A stretch of DNA of 12,892 nt, taken from NCBI GenBank assembly GCA_024693165.1, contig JAILLM010000003.1, positions 1 to 12,892 of the forward strand. Direction: 5' to 3'. The translations under genes were made by a program, and so were the position numbers. Shown here one piece after another: positions 6,017 to 12,620 of this stretch. The DNA is from Bacilli bacterium. Lineage in GTDB: Bacteria > Bacillota_I > Bacilli_A > RF39 > UBA660. Numbering within the stretch: position 1 is the first letter of the stretch; each line of letters opens with the position of its first letter. The notes under the pieces are model-generated. The model was not told where the DNA came from. It made no database searches and worked only from the letters and a program-made list of their open reading frames with translations.

Positions 6017-7474
6017 TTAATTGGCAGTTGCATGATGACAAGTCGTTGAATCATGTTCAAGTCTAGCAAAAGTATAACCATGACTTTGTCCATATTGAAT
6101 GATTCTTTCAACCGCTCTTACAGAGTAACCTTTTGAATCATGTTGTAATACAACATATCTTCCATTTCCTAAACGATTAACTACATTTAAATAAACTTGA
6201 TCAGTACTTGTAGTACCACCTGCATCTCCACTAGAAATATTCCAGTCATAATATACATAACCACGATTAGCTAGTTCATGAGCAAGACTAGTCATTATAC
6301 ATTTTGATTTTCTACTTACTGTATTAGAAGAACCTCCAGGAAATCTAACTATTGTAGATCTCTTACCTGTAATTCTTTCTACTCTATCATTAATTCTTTC
6401 TAAGTCTGCAAAATAAGCATCCATTGAAGCATATATTTGACCATAATTATGAGTATAACTATGAAGCGCAACAGTATGTCCTTCATCATATTCCCTTTTA
6501 ATAGCCGCATCACTACCATTACCTGTAACAAAGAATGTAGCTTTAACATTATATTGTTTTAATACATCTAAAAGTTGACTAGTATAACCAGATGGACCAT
6601 CATCAAATGTTAAATAAATAACTTTTCCACTTCCACCACAGCTATATTTAATCTTGCCTTCACAAGAATAAGAACTACTAGAACTAGAACTTGTTGTAGT
6701 TGGTGTATAAACTTTAACAGTTCTCTTTACTTCACTAACATTATCAGATGAATCTTTTGCAATATAAACAACTTCATATGTACCATTCTTTTTAGTATTA
6801 ACTGGATTATTAATAGTAACTTCTACTTCACCATCACAATTATCTACTGCTTTAGCACCTTGATCACTATATTCACTACCATTCTTAATTGAAATACTGG
6901 CATCTCCATTAATAGTAATTACAGGAGGTTCAGTATCACTTGCAATAACATCAAATGATTCTTCTTTTTTATTACCACTATCATCACTAACTGATGCTAA
7001 TAATTTATTAGTTTCTTTATTATAGTTTATATTTAATTTCTCAGTTAAATCTCCTTCGTATTTATCTTTAGCAGTTAATGTTCCAACTAATATCTTTCCA
7101 TTATTAGGACAAACTTGAATATCTTCTTCAGATTTAGTAATTTCAGGAGCTTCATTATCTACTACATTAAGTACTCCACTTTTAGTATAAGTGTGTCCAT
7201 CATATTCAAATACATATTCAACTTCATATGTACCTACATTATTTAAATCATATTCACCTACAATTGTTGGTTCAATATTCTTACATCCAAATATGTTTCC
7301 ATAGCACACTTTACGTAAATCAAAGTCTTCACTATAAACTTTAGATACTATTCCATTAAAATTAGTTATCTTAAATCTTGGAATACAAAAGTTATAAATA
7401 AAAAATCCAACTCCAACAAATATAGATAACATTAAAAATACAAATAGAATAATTCTTCCTTTACTCTTAAACAT
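6017..7474 (-). CDS. PgdA-type polysaccharide deacetylase with Ig-like (DUF5011) modules
   Basis: Predicted 485-aa membrane-anchored carbohydrate esterase family 4 enzyme, likely removing acetyl groups from peptidoglycan amino sugars (known for PgdA; substrate here inferred). Order: membrane anchor (about 8-28); three Ig-like modules (about 32-105, 106-180, 181-256), the last a good DUF5011 type with GDASISIKNGSEYSD and DNCDGEVEV; a Ser-rich linker (261-268); and the NodB domain (about 280-475). All five NodB motifs are present: TFDDGP (289-294, D291/D292), HSYTH (338-342, metal histidines), RFPGG (377-381), DWN (410-412) and LQHD (443-446, H445). The catalytic and metal residues look intact. 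Start choice: ATGs at 7486, 7480 and 7474 are in frame; 7474 is preferred because GGTGAT (7484-7479) lies 4 bases upstream. No terminator is seen after the stop. Confidence 0.92.
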   Translation of the reverse strand: MFKSKGRIILFVFLMLSIFVGVGFFIYNFCIPRFKITNFNGIVSKVYSEDFDLRKVCYGNIFGCKNIEPTIVGEYDLNNVGTYEVEYVFEYDGHTYTKSGVLNVVDNEAPEITKSEEDIQVCPNNGKILVGTLTAKDKYEGDLTEKLNINYNKETNKLLASVSDDSGNKKEESFDVIASDTEPPVITINGDASISIKNGSEYSDQGAKAVDNCDGEVEVTINNPVNTKKNGTYEVVYIAKDSSDNVSEVKRTVKVYTPTTTSSSSSSSYSCEGKIKYSCGGSGKVIYLTFDDGPSGYTSQLLDVLKQYNVKATFFVTGNGSDAAIKREYDEGHTVALHSYTHNYGQIYASMDAYFADLERINDRVERITGKRSTIVRFPGGSSNTVSRKSKCIMTSLAHELANRGYVYYDWNISSGDAGGTTSTDQVYLNVVNRLGNGRYVVLQHDSKGYSVRAVERIIQYGQSHGYTFARLEHDSTTCHHATAN

Positions 7475-7494
7475 AAACATCACCATCTATAATA

Positions 7495-7523
7495 ATTATA
7501 ATTTTTATACTAAATTTATACAA
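7495..7523 (-). promoter_or_regulatory. Promoter of the deacetylase gene
   Basis: TTGTAT (7523-7518) and a perfect TATAAT (7500-7495) on the minus strand are 17 bases apart. The -35 begins right after the U-tract of the pnp terminator. The predicted start near 7488 leaves just enough room for the GGTGAT ribosome binding site. Confidence 0.5.
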
Positions 7524-7524
7524 T

Positions 7525-7549
7525 AAAAAAAGTGCTTATTCAGCACTTT
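7525..7549 (-). terminator. Intrinsic terminator of pnp
   Basis: On the minus strand AAAGTGCT (7549-7542) pairs with AGCACTTT (7536-7529), followed by more Us (7528-7525). The pnp stop codon (7538-7536) overlaps the loop, so the last codons of pnp form one arm. Confidence 0.85.
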
Positions 7550-9740
7550 CTTCTTTCTTTTCTTCAACTACAGAAGTTTCTTCTTTCTTTTCTTTTTTAA
7601 CAGGTTTTGGTAAAGCATCTTTTCTAGAAAGATTTAATCTACCTCTATTGTCATATCCTAAAGAAACTACCATAATTTTATCTCCTACTGAAACAACATC
7701 AGAAGCTTTATCTACTCTTTCATGAGCAAGTTTAGAAACGTGAACTAATCCTTCACATCCTGGCCATAATTCAACAAAAGCACCAAAGTCTTCAACTTTA
7801 ACTACTTTTCCTTCATATTTAACACCAGTTTCAACTTCTCTAACGATATTCTTAATCATTTCAGCAGCTTTATTAATAACTTCTCTATCAGTATGATAAA
7901 TAATTACTTGTCCATTTTCTTCTACATCAATCTTAACAGCGTTAATATCTTGAACTGTTTCAACATTTGATGAAGTACAAATGATATTAGTAATAGTTTC
8001 TCCACCCTTACCAATAACATCTTTAATTCTATCTGGATTAATCATAAATGTTTCAATCTTTGGAGCATACTTTGAAACATCTTTTCTAGGGCTTGGAATA
8101 CAAGCTTCCATAACATCTAAGATTTCCATTCTTGCTTTTCTAGCTTGCATTAATGCTTTTCCTAAGATTTCTTTATTAATACCTTTAATCTTAATATCCA
8201 TTTGTAGAGAACAAATACCTTTTCTTGTTCCACCTACTTTAAAGTCCATATCTCCTAAATGATCTTCCATACCTTGAATATCAGTTAAAATTTCATATTC
8301 TTTTTCATCTTTAGAAGTTATAAGACCCATAGCAATACCAGCAACTGGAGCTTTTAACGGAACACCAGCAGCCATTAATGACATACATCCAGCACAAATA
8401 GTAGCTTGTGATGAAGATCCATTTGATTCTAAGATTTCAGATACAACTCTAACAGTGTATGGGAATTCTTCTTCAGATGGCATAACTTGTCTTAAACATC
8501 TTTCTCCTAAAGCACCATGTCCAATTTCTCTTCTTCCTGGGCTTCCATATCTTCCAGTTTCACCTACAGAAAATGCAGGGAAATTATAATGTAATATAAA
8601 GTGTTTTTGAGTTTCTAATGAAATACCATCAAATGCTTGATATTCATTTAAAGCACCTAATGTAGTAATAGCTAATGCTTGAGTTTCACCTCTTGTGAAT
8701 AATGCAGAACCATGAGTTCTTGGAAGTAAATCTACTTGAGCATCTAATGGTCTAATTTCATCCATTGCTCTTCCATCAGCTCTTACATGTTCATTAACAG
8801 TAATTCCTCTAAAGATATCATATTCGATAGATTCAAGAACTAGTTTAACTTTAGTAGTTAATACTTCTAATTCATCTTTATCTAAATCACTATTTTCATT
8901 AGTATATTTTTCAATAACTTCTTCTTTAACAGCATCAATAGCAGCATATTTTTCAAGTTTAGCTTTAATACGCATAGCTTTATCTAATTTTTCTGATGCT
9001 AATTCTTTAATTTCTTCTCTTAGTGAATCTTCAATTTCAAGACGTTCATATTCCATCTTTTCAACACCGATTTCACTAATAATTTCTTCTTGGAATGCAC
9101 ATAGTTCTTTTACAGCTTCATGTCCTACCATTAAAGCTTCTAACATATCTTCTTCAGATACTTCTTTAGAACCAGCTTCAACCATATTAATTGCTTCCTT
9201 AGTACCTGCAACTGTTAAATCAATATCAGATACTTCTAACTCAGCTGGAGTTGGGTTAATTATAAACTCTCCATTTACTCTACCTACTTTAACACCAGCA
9301 ATTGGACCACCAAATGGAATCTTAGAAATTGAAGTACATAATGATGAACCAAACATAGCAGTTAATTCAGGTGAATTATCAGTATCTACTGAAAGAACAG
9401 TATTAACTACTTGAACTTCATTTCTAAAGTCTTCTGGGAATAATGGTCTCATAGGTCTATCAATCATACGAGCAGCTAATGTAGCAGCATCAGTTGGACG
9501 ACCTTCTCTTTTAATAAATCCACCAGGAATTTTACCTACTGAATATAATTTTTCTTGGTATAAAACCATTAATGGGAAGAAATCACTTAAAATGTTTGCA
9601 TTGTTACCGACTACAGCAGTAGATAAAACAACAGTATCGCCATATCTTACTAAAACAGCACCATGAGCTTGTTTAGCAATTTCTCCATTTTCAACTATGA
9701 TTTTCTTACCAAAGAATTCTTTTTCAAATACTCTTTTCAT
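7536..9740 (-). CDS. pnp: Polyribonucleotide nucleotidyltransferase (PNPase)
   Basis: Predicted 734-aa PNPase, the phosphate-dependent 3'-5' exoribonuclease that degrades mRNA to nucleoside diphosphates; it works as a trimer in the cytoplasm. Domains in order: first RNase PH domain (about 1-145), helical linker (to about 310), second RNase PH domain (about 315-540), KH domain (about 560-620, with the GKGG loop near 573) and S1 domain (about 636-706). A charged K/E-rich tail ends the protein. Active-site segments are present: GSPGRREIGHG, EFPYTVRVVSEILESNGSSS, and MDFKVGGTRKG followed by LQMDIK (near 500-513) with the conserved aspartates. AAAAAAGGAG (9760-9751) precedes the ATG by 10 bases and lies in the last codons of the upstream gene, 2 bases away, so translation is coupled. 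Lying downstream of rpsO is the classical arrangement. No frameshift or missing motif. Confidence 0.98.
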   Translation of the reverse strand: MKRVFEKEFFGKKIIVENGEIAKQAHGAVLVRYGDTVVLSTAVVGNNANILSDFFPLMVLYQEKLYSVGKIPGGFIKREGRPTDAATLAARMIDRPMRPLFPEDFRNEVQVVNTVLSVDTDNSPELTAMFGSSLCTSISKIPFGGPIAGVKVGRVNGEFIINPTPAELEVSDIDLTVAGTKEAINMVEAGSKEVSEEDMLEALMVGHEAVKELCAFQEEIISEIGVEKMEYERLEIEDSLREEIKELASEKLDKAMRIKAKLEKYAAIDAVKEEVIEKYTNENSDLDKDELEVLTTKVKLVLESIEYDIFRGITVNEHVRADGRAMDEIRPLDAQVDLLPRTHGSALFTRGETQALAITTLGALNEYQAFDGISLETQKHFILHYNFPAFSVGETGRYGSPGRREIGHGALGERCLRQVMPSEEEFPYTVRVVSEILESNGSSSQATICAGCMSLMAAGVPLKAPVAGIAMGLITSKDEKEYEILTDIQGMEDHLGDMDFKVGGTRKGICSLQMDIKIKGINKEILGKALMQARKARMEILDVMEACIPSPRKDVSKYAPKIETFMINPDRIKDVIGKGGETITNIICTSSNVETVQDINAVKIDVEENGQVIIYHTDREVINKAAEMIKNIVREVETGVKYEGKVVKVEDFGAFVELWPGCEGLVHVSKLAHERVDKASDVVSVGDKIMVVSLGYDNRGRLNLSRKDALPKPVKKEKKEETSVVEEKKEESAE

Positions 9741-9742
9741 AT

Positions 9743-10240
9743 TTATTTATCTCCTTTTTTATTTTTGTCTTTTAATTTCATAACTCTACAAATAAGTTTA
9801 TTTCTTACTTTAGGCTTTTGACTAACTTTGTCTTTAACATCATCAAATAAAACTACCTTATCAGAATTATCTTTAATATATTCTAAAGATTCAAAATGTT
9901 TTCTAATTAAACAAAGTAATTCTTTACGAGTAGTTTTATTATATTTAGTACAATCAATTGGAAGATTTAACCATTCTATTAATGGAACATATTCTTTTGA
10001 AGATACATCAACTAATTCTTCACCAGTCTCGCAATTACCTAAATCAGCTTTAATTTTATTATTACTAATTAGATCAAAATATGTTACTCCATCAATACAA
10101 CTAACTTCCTTATTCTTAACGATAAAACCATATCTTAAAAATCTAGCATGTCTTAAAGTTTCAAAATTTGTATATTTAACATTATCAGTTACATATATCC
10201 TTCCGTAATAAACATCATGTATGTTAATCGTGTGTTTCAT
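9743..10240 (-). CDS. Unknown 165-aa protein inserted between rpsO and pnp
   Basis: I do not recognise this protein. It is soluble, with no signal peptide or membrane segment. The N-terminal half looks like mixed alpha/beta (MKHTINIHDVYYGRIYVTD at 1-19), a helical segment follows (RKELLCLIRKHFESLEYIK), and the C-terminus is strongly basic (KLKDKNKKGDK), which could suit RNA or ribosome contact; that is inference. ATG 10240 is preferred over the in-frame GTG 10264, because GGGAG (10250-10246) lies 5 bases before it and the GTG falls inside the rpsO terminator. The stop is 2 bases from the pnp start, and its last codons provide the pnp ribosome binding site. No promoter is seen between the rpsO terminator and this gene, so expression probably depends on terminator read-through or on a promoter within rpsO. 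Confidence 0.82.
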   Translation of the reverse strand: MKHTINIHDVYYGRIYVTDNVKYTNFETLRHARFLRYGFIVKNKEVSCIDGVTYFDLISNNKIKADLGNCETGEELVDVSSKEYVPLIEWLNLPIDCTKYNKTTRKELLCLIRKHFESLEYIKDNSDKVVLFDDVKDKVSQKPKVRNKLICRVMKLKDKNKKGDK

Positions 10241-10250
10241 AATTTCTCCC

Positions 10251-10280
10251 AAAAAAATAGACACTTAAAAACAAGTGCCT
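10251..10280 (-). terminator. Intrinsic terminator (or attenuator) after rpsO
   Basis: On the minus strand AGGCACTT (10280-10273) pairs with AAGTGTCT (10266-10259), one G-U pair included, around a 6-base loop. After one A, seven Us (10257-10251) follow. The rpsO stop codon (10281-10279) overlaps the stem base. The U-tract is followed immediately by the GGGAG ribosome binding site of the next gene. A partial terminator would set rpsO above pnp expression. Confidence 0.8.
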
Positions 10281-10548
10281 ACTTTCTAATATTTAATTCT
10301 TTGATTAACTCACGATAAGCGATAACATCGTTAGCTTTTAAGTAATCTAGTAAGCTACGTCTTTTACCAACTTTCATAAGTAAACCTCTTTTAGAATGGA
10401 AATCATGAATATGAACTTTTAAATGTTCAGTTAAATCATTGATTTCTTCAGTTAAAATAGCGATTTGAACTTTAGTATTACCAGAGTCTTTAGCGCTATT
10501 ACCAAACTTCTTAACTAATTCAGCTTTTCTTTCTTTAGTTACAGCCAT
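10279..10548 (-). CDS. rpsO: 30S ribosomal protein S15
   Basis: Complete 89-aa S15, the primary 16S rRNA-binding protein of the 30S platform. The start MAVTKERKAELVKKFG, the 16S-binding core HIHDFHSKRGLLMKVGKRR (about 46-64) and the RSLLDYLKANDVIAYRELIKELNIRK end match the family in sequence and length. AAAGGAGG (10564-10557), an ideal ribosome binding site, lies 8 bases before the ATG. A leader of about 80 bases with a hairpin and a segment complementary to the ribosome binding site suggests the self-regulation known for S15 in other bacteria. Followed by a terminator and then the unknown gene and pnp. Confidence 0.98.
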   Translation of the reverse strand: MAVTKERKAELVKKFGNSAKDSGNTKVQIAILTEEINDLTEHLKVHIHDFHSKRGLLMKVGKRRSLLDYLKANDVIAYRELIKELNIRK

Positions 10549-10550
10549 TT

Positions 10551-10629
10551 TCAGTTCCTCCTTTACAATAATTAACCGTTTAAACTGAGATAAAATTCGG
10601 AAGCAAATTAAATCTAAGTAAAAACTTAC
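10551..10629 (-). promoter_or_regulatory. Structured rpsO leader, candidate S15 autoregulatory element
   Basis: Reading the minus strand, AGAT (10615-10612) and ATCT (10591-10588) close a hairpin with a 2x2 T-T internal loop, then AATTTG/CGAATT around CTTC. Directly after it, TCAGTTT (10588-10582) can pair with GAACTGA (10557-10551), which begins at the last G of the ribosome binding site: six Watson-Crick pairs plus one G-U. Together this could hide translation initiation. S15 leaders of several bacteria regulate this way with differing structures; binding here is inferred from position and pairing only. Confidence 0.45.
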
Positions 10630-10635
10630 ATTGAT

Positions 10636-10664
10636 ATATTAACAATAAATAGAAAAATAATCAA
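10636..10664 (-). promoter_or_regulatory. rpsO promoter
   Basis: TTGATT (10664-10659) and TAATAT (10641-10636) on the minus strand are exactly 17 bases apart, with TGT before the -10 giving an extended -10. It starts 11 bases after the stop of the upstream acetyltransferase gene, and predicted transcription begins near 10629. Confidence 0.6.
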
Positions 10665-10674
10665 GTCTAAATTT

Positions 10675-11121
10675 TTAGTCGTTAAACTCTTTACGCATTA
10701 CTATTTTAAATTCATTAAAATCTAAACTATCATATAATTTCTTTGCTATATCATTCTTGCTCATTACTTTTATATCAATAAATTTAGCATCTCTTTTTTC
10801 TGCTTCTAGTATAACTTCATTAATTAACTCTTTAGCAATACCTCTATTTCTATAATCACTTTCAACATATAAACCATCAATAAACATACCTTTAACATTA
10901 TTACTAACCATTTCAAATGCATAAGTATAACCAACTAAAACATCATCAATTAAATATCCTAATAAAACCTTATTATCATCATTAACAAAATTATTAAAAT
11001 AATTGATAATCTTAAGATCAGTATCTATTGAATCATCATATTGTTTTTCATCTTGAATAAGTTTGGTTAATAATTCATCACACTTATCAGCAAGCTCTTT
11101 AGTTTTAATTCTTTCAATCAT
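10675..11121 (-). CDS. GNAT-family N-acetyltransferase
   Basis: Predicted 148-aa acetyltransferase of the GNAT fold, moving acetyl from acetyl-CoA to an amine; the substrate is not predictable. The acetyl-CoA-binding motif A is IDGLYVESDYRNRGIAKELI (81-100), with the RxxGxA pyrophosphate loop as RNRGIA (91-96). FIDIKVMSKNDIAKKLYDSLDF (114-135) is the usual motif B region with the C-terminal tyrosine helix. Length is normal. The ATG is 2 bases after the stop of the upstream 88-aa gene, and the weak site GAGTGA (11133-11128) lies in that gene's last codons, so the pair is coupled. No strong terminator follows; only a short stem near the stop and a T-rich stretch are visible before the rpsO promoter. 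Confidence 0.9.
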   Translation of the reverse strand: MIERIKTKELADKCDELLTKLIQDEKQYDDSIDTDLKIINYFNNFVNDDNKVLLGYLIDDVLVGYTYAFEMVSNNVKGMFIDGLYVESDYRNRGIAKELINEVILEAEKRDAKFIDIKVMSKNDIAKKLYDSLDFNEFKIVMRKEFND

Positions 11122-11123
11122 AA

Positions 11124-11390
11124 TTAATCACTCATTAACTTTTTATATAAAGTTTTAGCTTTCTCTTCATTTTTCTTTTCTTCTTGAGTAACTGCTTTTT
11201 TATCTAAGAAACTATAAAAAACATTTACTAAATCTTGACAATTATAAAACCAAATATGATAACAATCTGGATATAATGAAAACCATTGATTCATATCTTC
11301 CATATTATCATAAAATTTAACTAATAATTTTTTATTAATTCCACTCACGAATTCATCTGTTTTTTTAACAATTCCAATGTATTTTTCCAT
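11124..11390 (-). CDS. Unknown 88-aa protein coupled to the acetyltransferase
   Basis: I do not recognise this protein. It is small and soluble, with an aromatic-rich middle (MNQWFSLYPDCYHIWFYNCQD, two Cys, two Trp) that suggests a compact folded core, and a Lys/Glu-rich helical C-terminus (EEKKNEEKAKTLYKKL). AGGTGAGG (11402-11395) precedes ATG 11390, and an extended -10 TGCTATAAT lies just upstream, so it heads its own two-gene unit with the GNAT gene. It might act with the acetyltransferase, but only the coupling supports that. Confidence 0.75.
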   Translation of the reverse strand: MEKYIGIVKKTDEFVSGINKKLLVKFYDNMEDMNQWFSLYPDCYHIWFYNCQDLVNVFYSFLDKKAVTQEEKKNEEKAKTLYKKLMSD

Positions 11391-11408
11391 ATAACCTCAC
11401 CTGATTAT

Positions 11409-11417
11409 ATTATAGCA
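11409..11417 (-). promoter_or_regulatory. Extended -10 promoter TGCTATAAT
   Basis: A perfect TATAAT (11414-11409) with TGC before it on the minus strand, 6 bases upstream of the AGGTGAGG ribosome binding site. A second overlapping TATAAT sits at 11409-11404. No good -35 at normal spacing. Confidence 0.55.
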
Positions 11418-11437
11418 TTTATTCTAAATCAGATTAT

Positions 11438-11476
11438 AAAAAAAGAATTATGAAAATAATTTATTTTCTAATTCTT
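11438..11476 (-). terminator. Intrinsic terminator overlapping the end of a membrane protein gene
   Basis: On the minus strand AAGAATTA (11476-11469) pairs with TAATTCTT (11450-11443), and GAAAAT (11468-11463) with ATTTTC (11457-11452). Total is 14 pairs with one bulged A. Seven Us (11444-11438) end it. The last seven or so codons of the gene and its stop (11450-11448) are inside the stem. Confidence 0.85.
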
Positions 11477-11969
11477 CGATTGTATCAATATTAACATATT
11501 GTCCATTTACTAAATATCTATAAGAAACATTCTTAGTAGCTGTTTCGCTTGTATCTTTTTCAATATCTTTAGTAATCTTTTTTAAATCAGCTCTTGAATT
11601 TAAACTACCTGAAGATACATCTTCGCTTTGAGAAGATCCAACCATAGTTATTTTAGCTTTAGATTTAATATAGAAATATGATTTAGATTTTGAATTCTTG
11701 TTTTCAAAAATTGAATAAATATATTCATCACCAGCATCCGTACCTAAAATTTCACTATGATATACAGTTGCAACTGGTTCATAATCTGGTCTTTCAAAAC
11801 CTTTAGATTCATTATAAAAATAATAAACAACACCTAACAAGGCAACCAAAAATGCTATAAAAGATACAGCAGTATAAGTTGGTAAACTAAATGGCACAAA
11901 TCCTTCCTTTTTTACACTTTTCTTTGTTGTAGTTTTCTTACTACTTGTTTTCTTTACACTCTTGCTCAT
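11448..11969 (-). CDS. Single-pass membrane protein with Lys-rich N-terminus, unknown function
   Basis: I do not recognise a family. The 173-aa product has a strongly basic, Ser/Thr/Lys-rich N-terminal tail (1-22), one membrane span (about 32-52) and an outer domain of about 120 residues with a beta-rich start (PVATVYHSEILGTD, 65-78), a Ser/Lys-rich middle and the C-terminal YRYLVNGQYVNIDTIEELENK. There is no Cys. The positive-inside rule puts the N-terminus in the cytoplasm. AGGAG (11981-11977) lies 7 bases before the ATG. The overall plan (basic N-terminal region, one span, outer domain) resembles the 253-aa protein at 2089-2850, though I see no sequence similarity. Confidence 0.78.
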   Translation of the reverse strand: MSKSVKKTSSKKTTTKKSVKKEGFVPFSLPTYTAVSFIAFLVALLGVVYYFYNESKGFERPDYEPVATVYHSEILGTDAGDEYIYSIFENKNSKSKSYFYIKSKAKITMVGSSQSEDVSSGSLNSRADLKKITKDIEKDTSETATKNVSYRYLVNGQYVNIDTIEELENKLFS

Positions 11970-11987
11970 ATTATCACTCCTAATATA

Positions 11988-11996
11988 ATTATATCA
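11988..11996 (-). promoter_or_regulatory. Extended -10 promoter TGATATAAT
   Basis: TATAAT (11993-11988) preceded by TGA on the minus strand, 6 bases upstream of the AGGAG ribosome binding site of the membrane protein gene. TTTGTA at 12014-12009 could be a poor -35 with a short spacer of 15. Confidence 0.55.
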
Positions 11997-12122
11997 TTTA
12001 ATTAAATATACAAAATATATGCTTATGATATTTACACTATAAATGTAATAAGGATAATCTTTTATAATTATCTACTAAAGCAATAAAGTTAAAACAAAAT
12101 GATAATGCTAAATATGTCAAAG
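11997..12122. other. Intergenic stretch without a gene
   Basis: No convincing ORF is present; the longest plus-strand frame in this area is an 18-codon frame beginning at 12099 with no ribosome binding site. It holds an imperfect inverted repeat (TTACA at 12032-12036, TGTAA at 12044-12048) and a plus-strand promoter-like pair, TTTACA (12031-12036) and GATAAT (12053-12058), spaced 16 bases. Nothing clear lies downstream for it to serve apart from the hairpin at 12128-12145. Confidence 0.4.
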
Positions 12123-12145
12123 AAAAAAAATGCCAATCGGCATTT
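12123..12145 (-). terminator. Intrinsic terminator of the nuclease/136-aa gene unit
   Basis: AAATGCC (12128-12134) pairs with GGCATTT (12139-12145), loop AATC. On the minus strand eight Us (12130-12123) complete it. It lies 36 bases past the stop of the 136-aa gene. Confidence 0.88.
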
Positions 12146-12180
12146 AATAAATTAAAATATACTATCTTATGACAATTTTT

Positions 12181-12591
12181 TTAATTCCTACGTTGATTAT
12201 ATAATAAAGGACAGCGACAACTACTTTTATCCCATCTATTAATTCTTATTTTGTTTTCTTTTATATAATCAATTATTTCATCATTATCTATGCAACCAAT
12301 ACAAGTTATTTTTCCTTCTTCGTTATACACTATATCTTTAATGTAACTTACGAAAGAAAACCTATCGTATAAATAAATAATGTCATTCATATATGAGATA
12401 TCTTTATCGTAAATCATTTCTTTTGCATCCTTTTTGTGATTTGATTCAACATCTTGTATCATTATACTCAAATCTCCCATATCAAAATCATTACCATTAG
12501 TTTGAATTAATATTTTATTCTTTATATACTTTAATTCAACTCCTAAAAAATAATCTCTATTATTAATTCTAATTTTTCTTTCGATCGTCAT
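12181..12591 (-). CDS. Unknown 136-aa protein with paired cysteines
   Basis: I do not recognise a family. The soluble 136-aa product starts beta-rich (ERKIRINNRDYFLGVELKYI), then has an acidic middle with many D, I and Y. Near the C-terminus it carries two Cys pairs: CIGC (residues 97-100) and, about 23 residues on, CRC followed by P. Such spacing could bind zinc or form disulfides (inference). GAGGTG (12605-12600) lies 8 bases before ATG 12591. Only 21 bases separate it from the upstream nuclease gene on the same strand, so they are likely one unit ending at the terminator at 12123-12145. A TGTTATAAT at 12620-12612 may also give it its own promoter. Confidence 0.75.
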   Translation of the reverse strand: MTIERKIRINNRDYFLGVELKYIKNKILIQTNGNDFDMGDLSIMIQDVESNHKKDAKEMIYDKDISYMNDIIYLYDRFSFVSYIKDIVYNEEGKITCIGCIDNDEIIDYIKENKIRINRWDKSSCRCPLLYNQRRN

Positions 12592-12611
12592 AATAATTAC
12601 ACCTCATAAAG

Positions 12612-12620
12612 ATTATAACA
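12612..12620 (-). promoter_or_regulatory. Possible extended -10 overlapping the nuclease stop codon
   Basis: TGTTATAAT on the minus strand, identical to the sites at 2886-2878 and 4895-4887. It overlaps the last codons and TAA stop of the nuclease gene, so the match may be coincidental. If real it lets the 136-aa gene be transcribed alone. Confidence 0.35.

Noticed and set aside
7981..8262. 93-codon plus-strand open frame opposite pnp
   Set aside because: Antisense to the KH/RNase PH region of a certain gene; no ribosome binding site and no family resemblance.
9828..10208. 126-codon plus-strand open frame opposite the 165-aa gene
   Set aside because: The minus-strand frame has coupling to pnp, a good ribosome binding site and fitting codon use; the plus frame has none of these.
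10671..10682. Short inverted repeat CTAAA/TTTAG at the end of the acetyltransferase gene
   Set aside because: Five AT-rich pairs with a two-base loop are too weak to call a terminator.
12099..12155. 18-codon plus-strand frame starting ATG ATA ATG near the terminator
   Set aside because: No ribosome binding site, and it runs through the terminator hairpin of the opposite strand.
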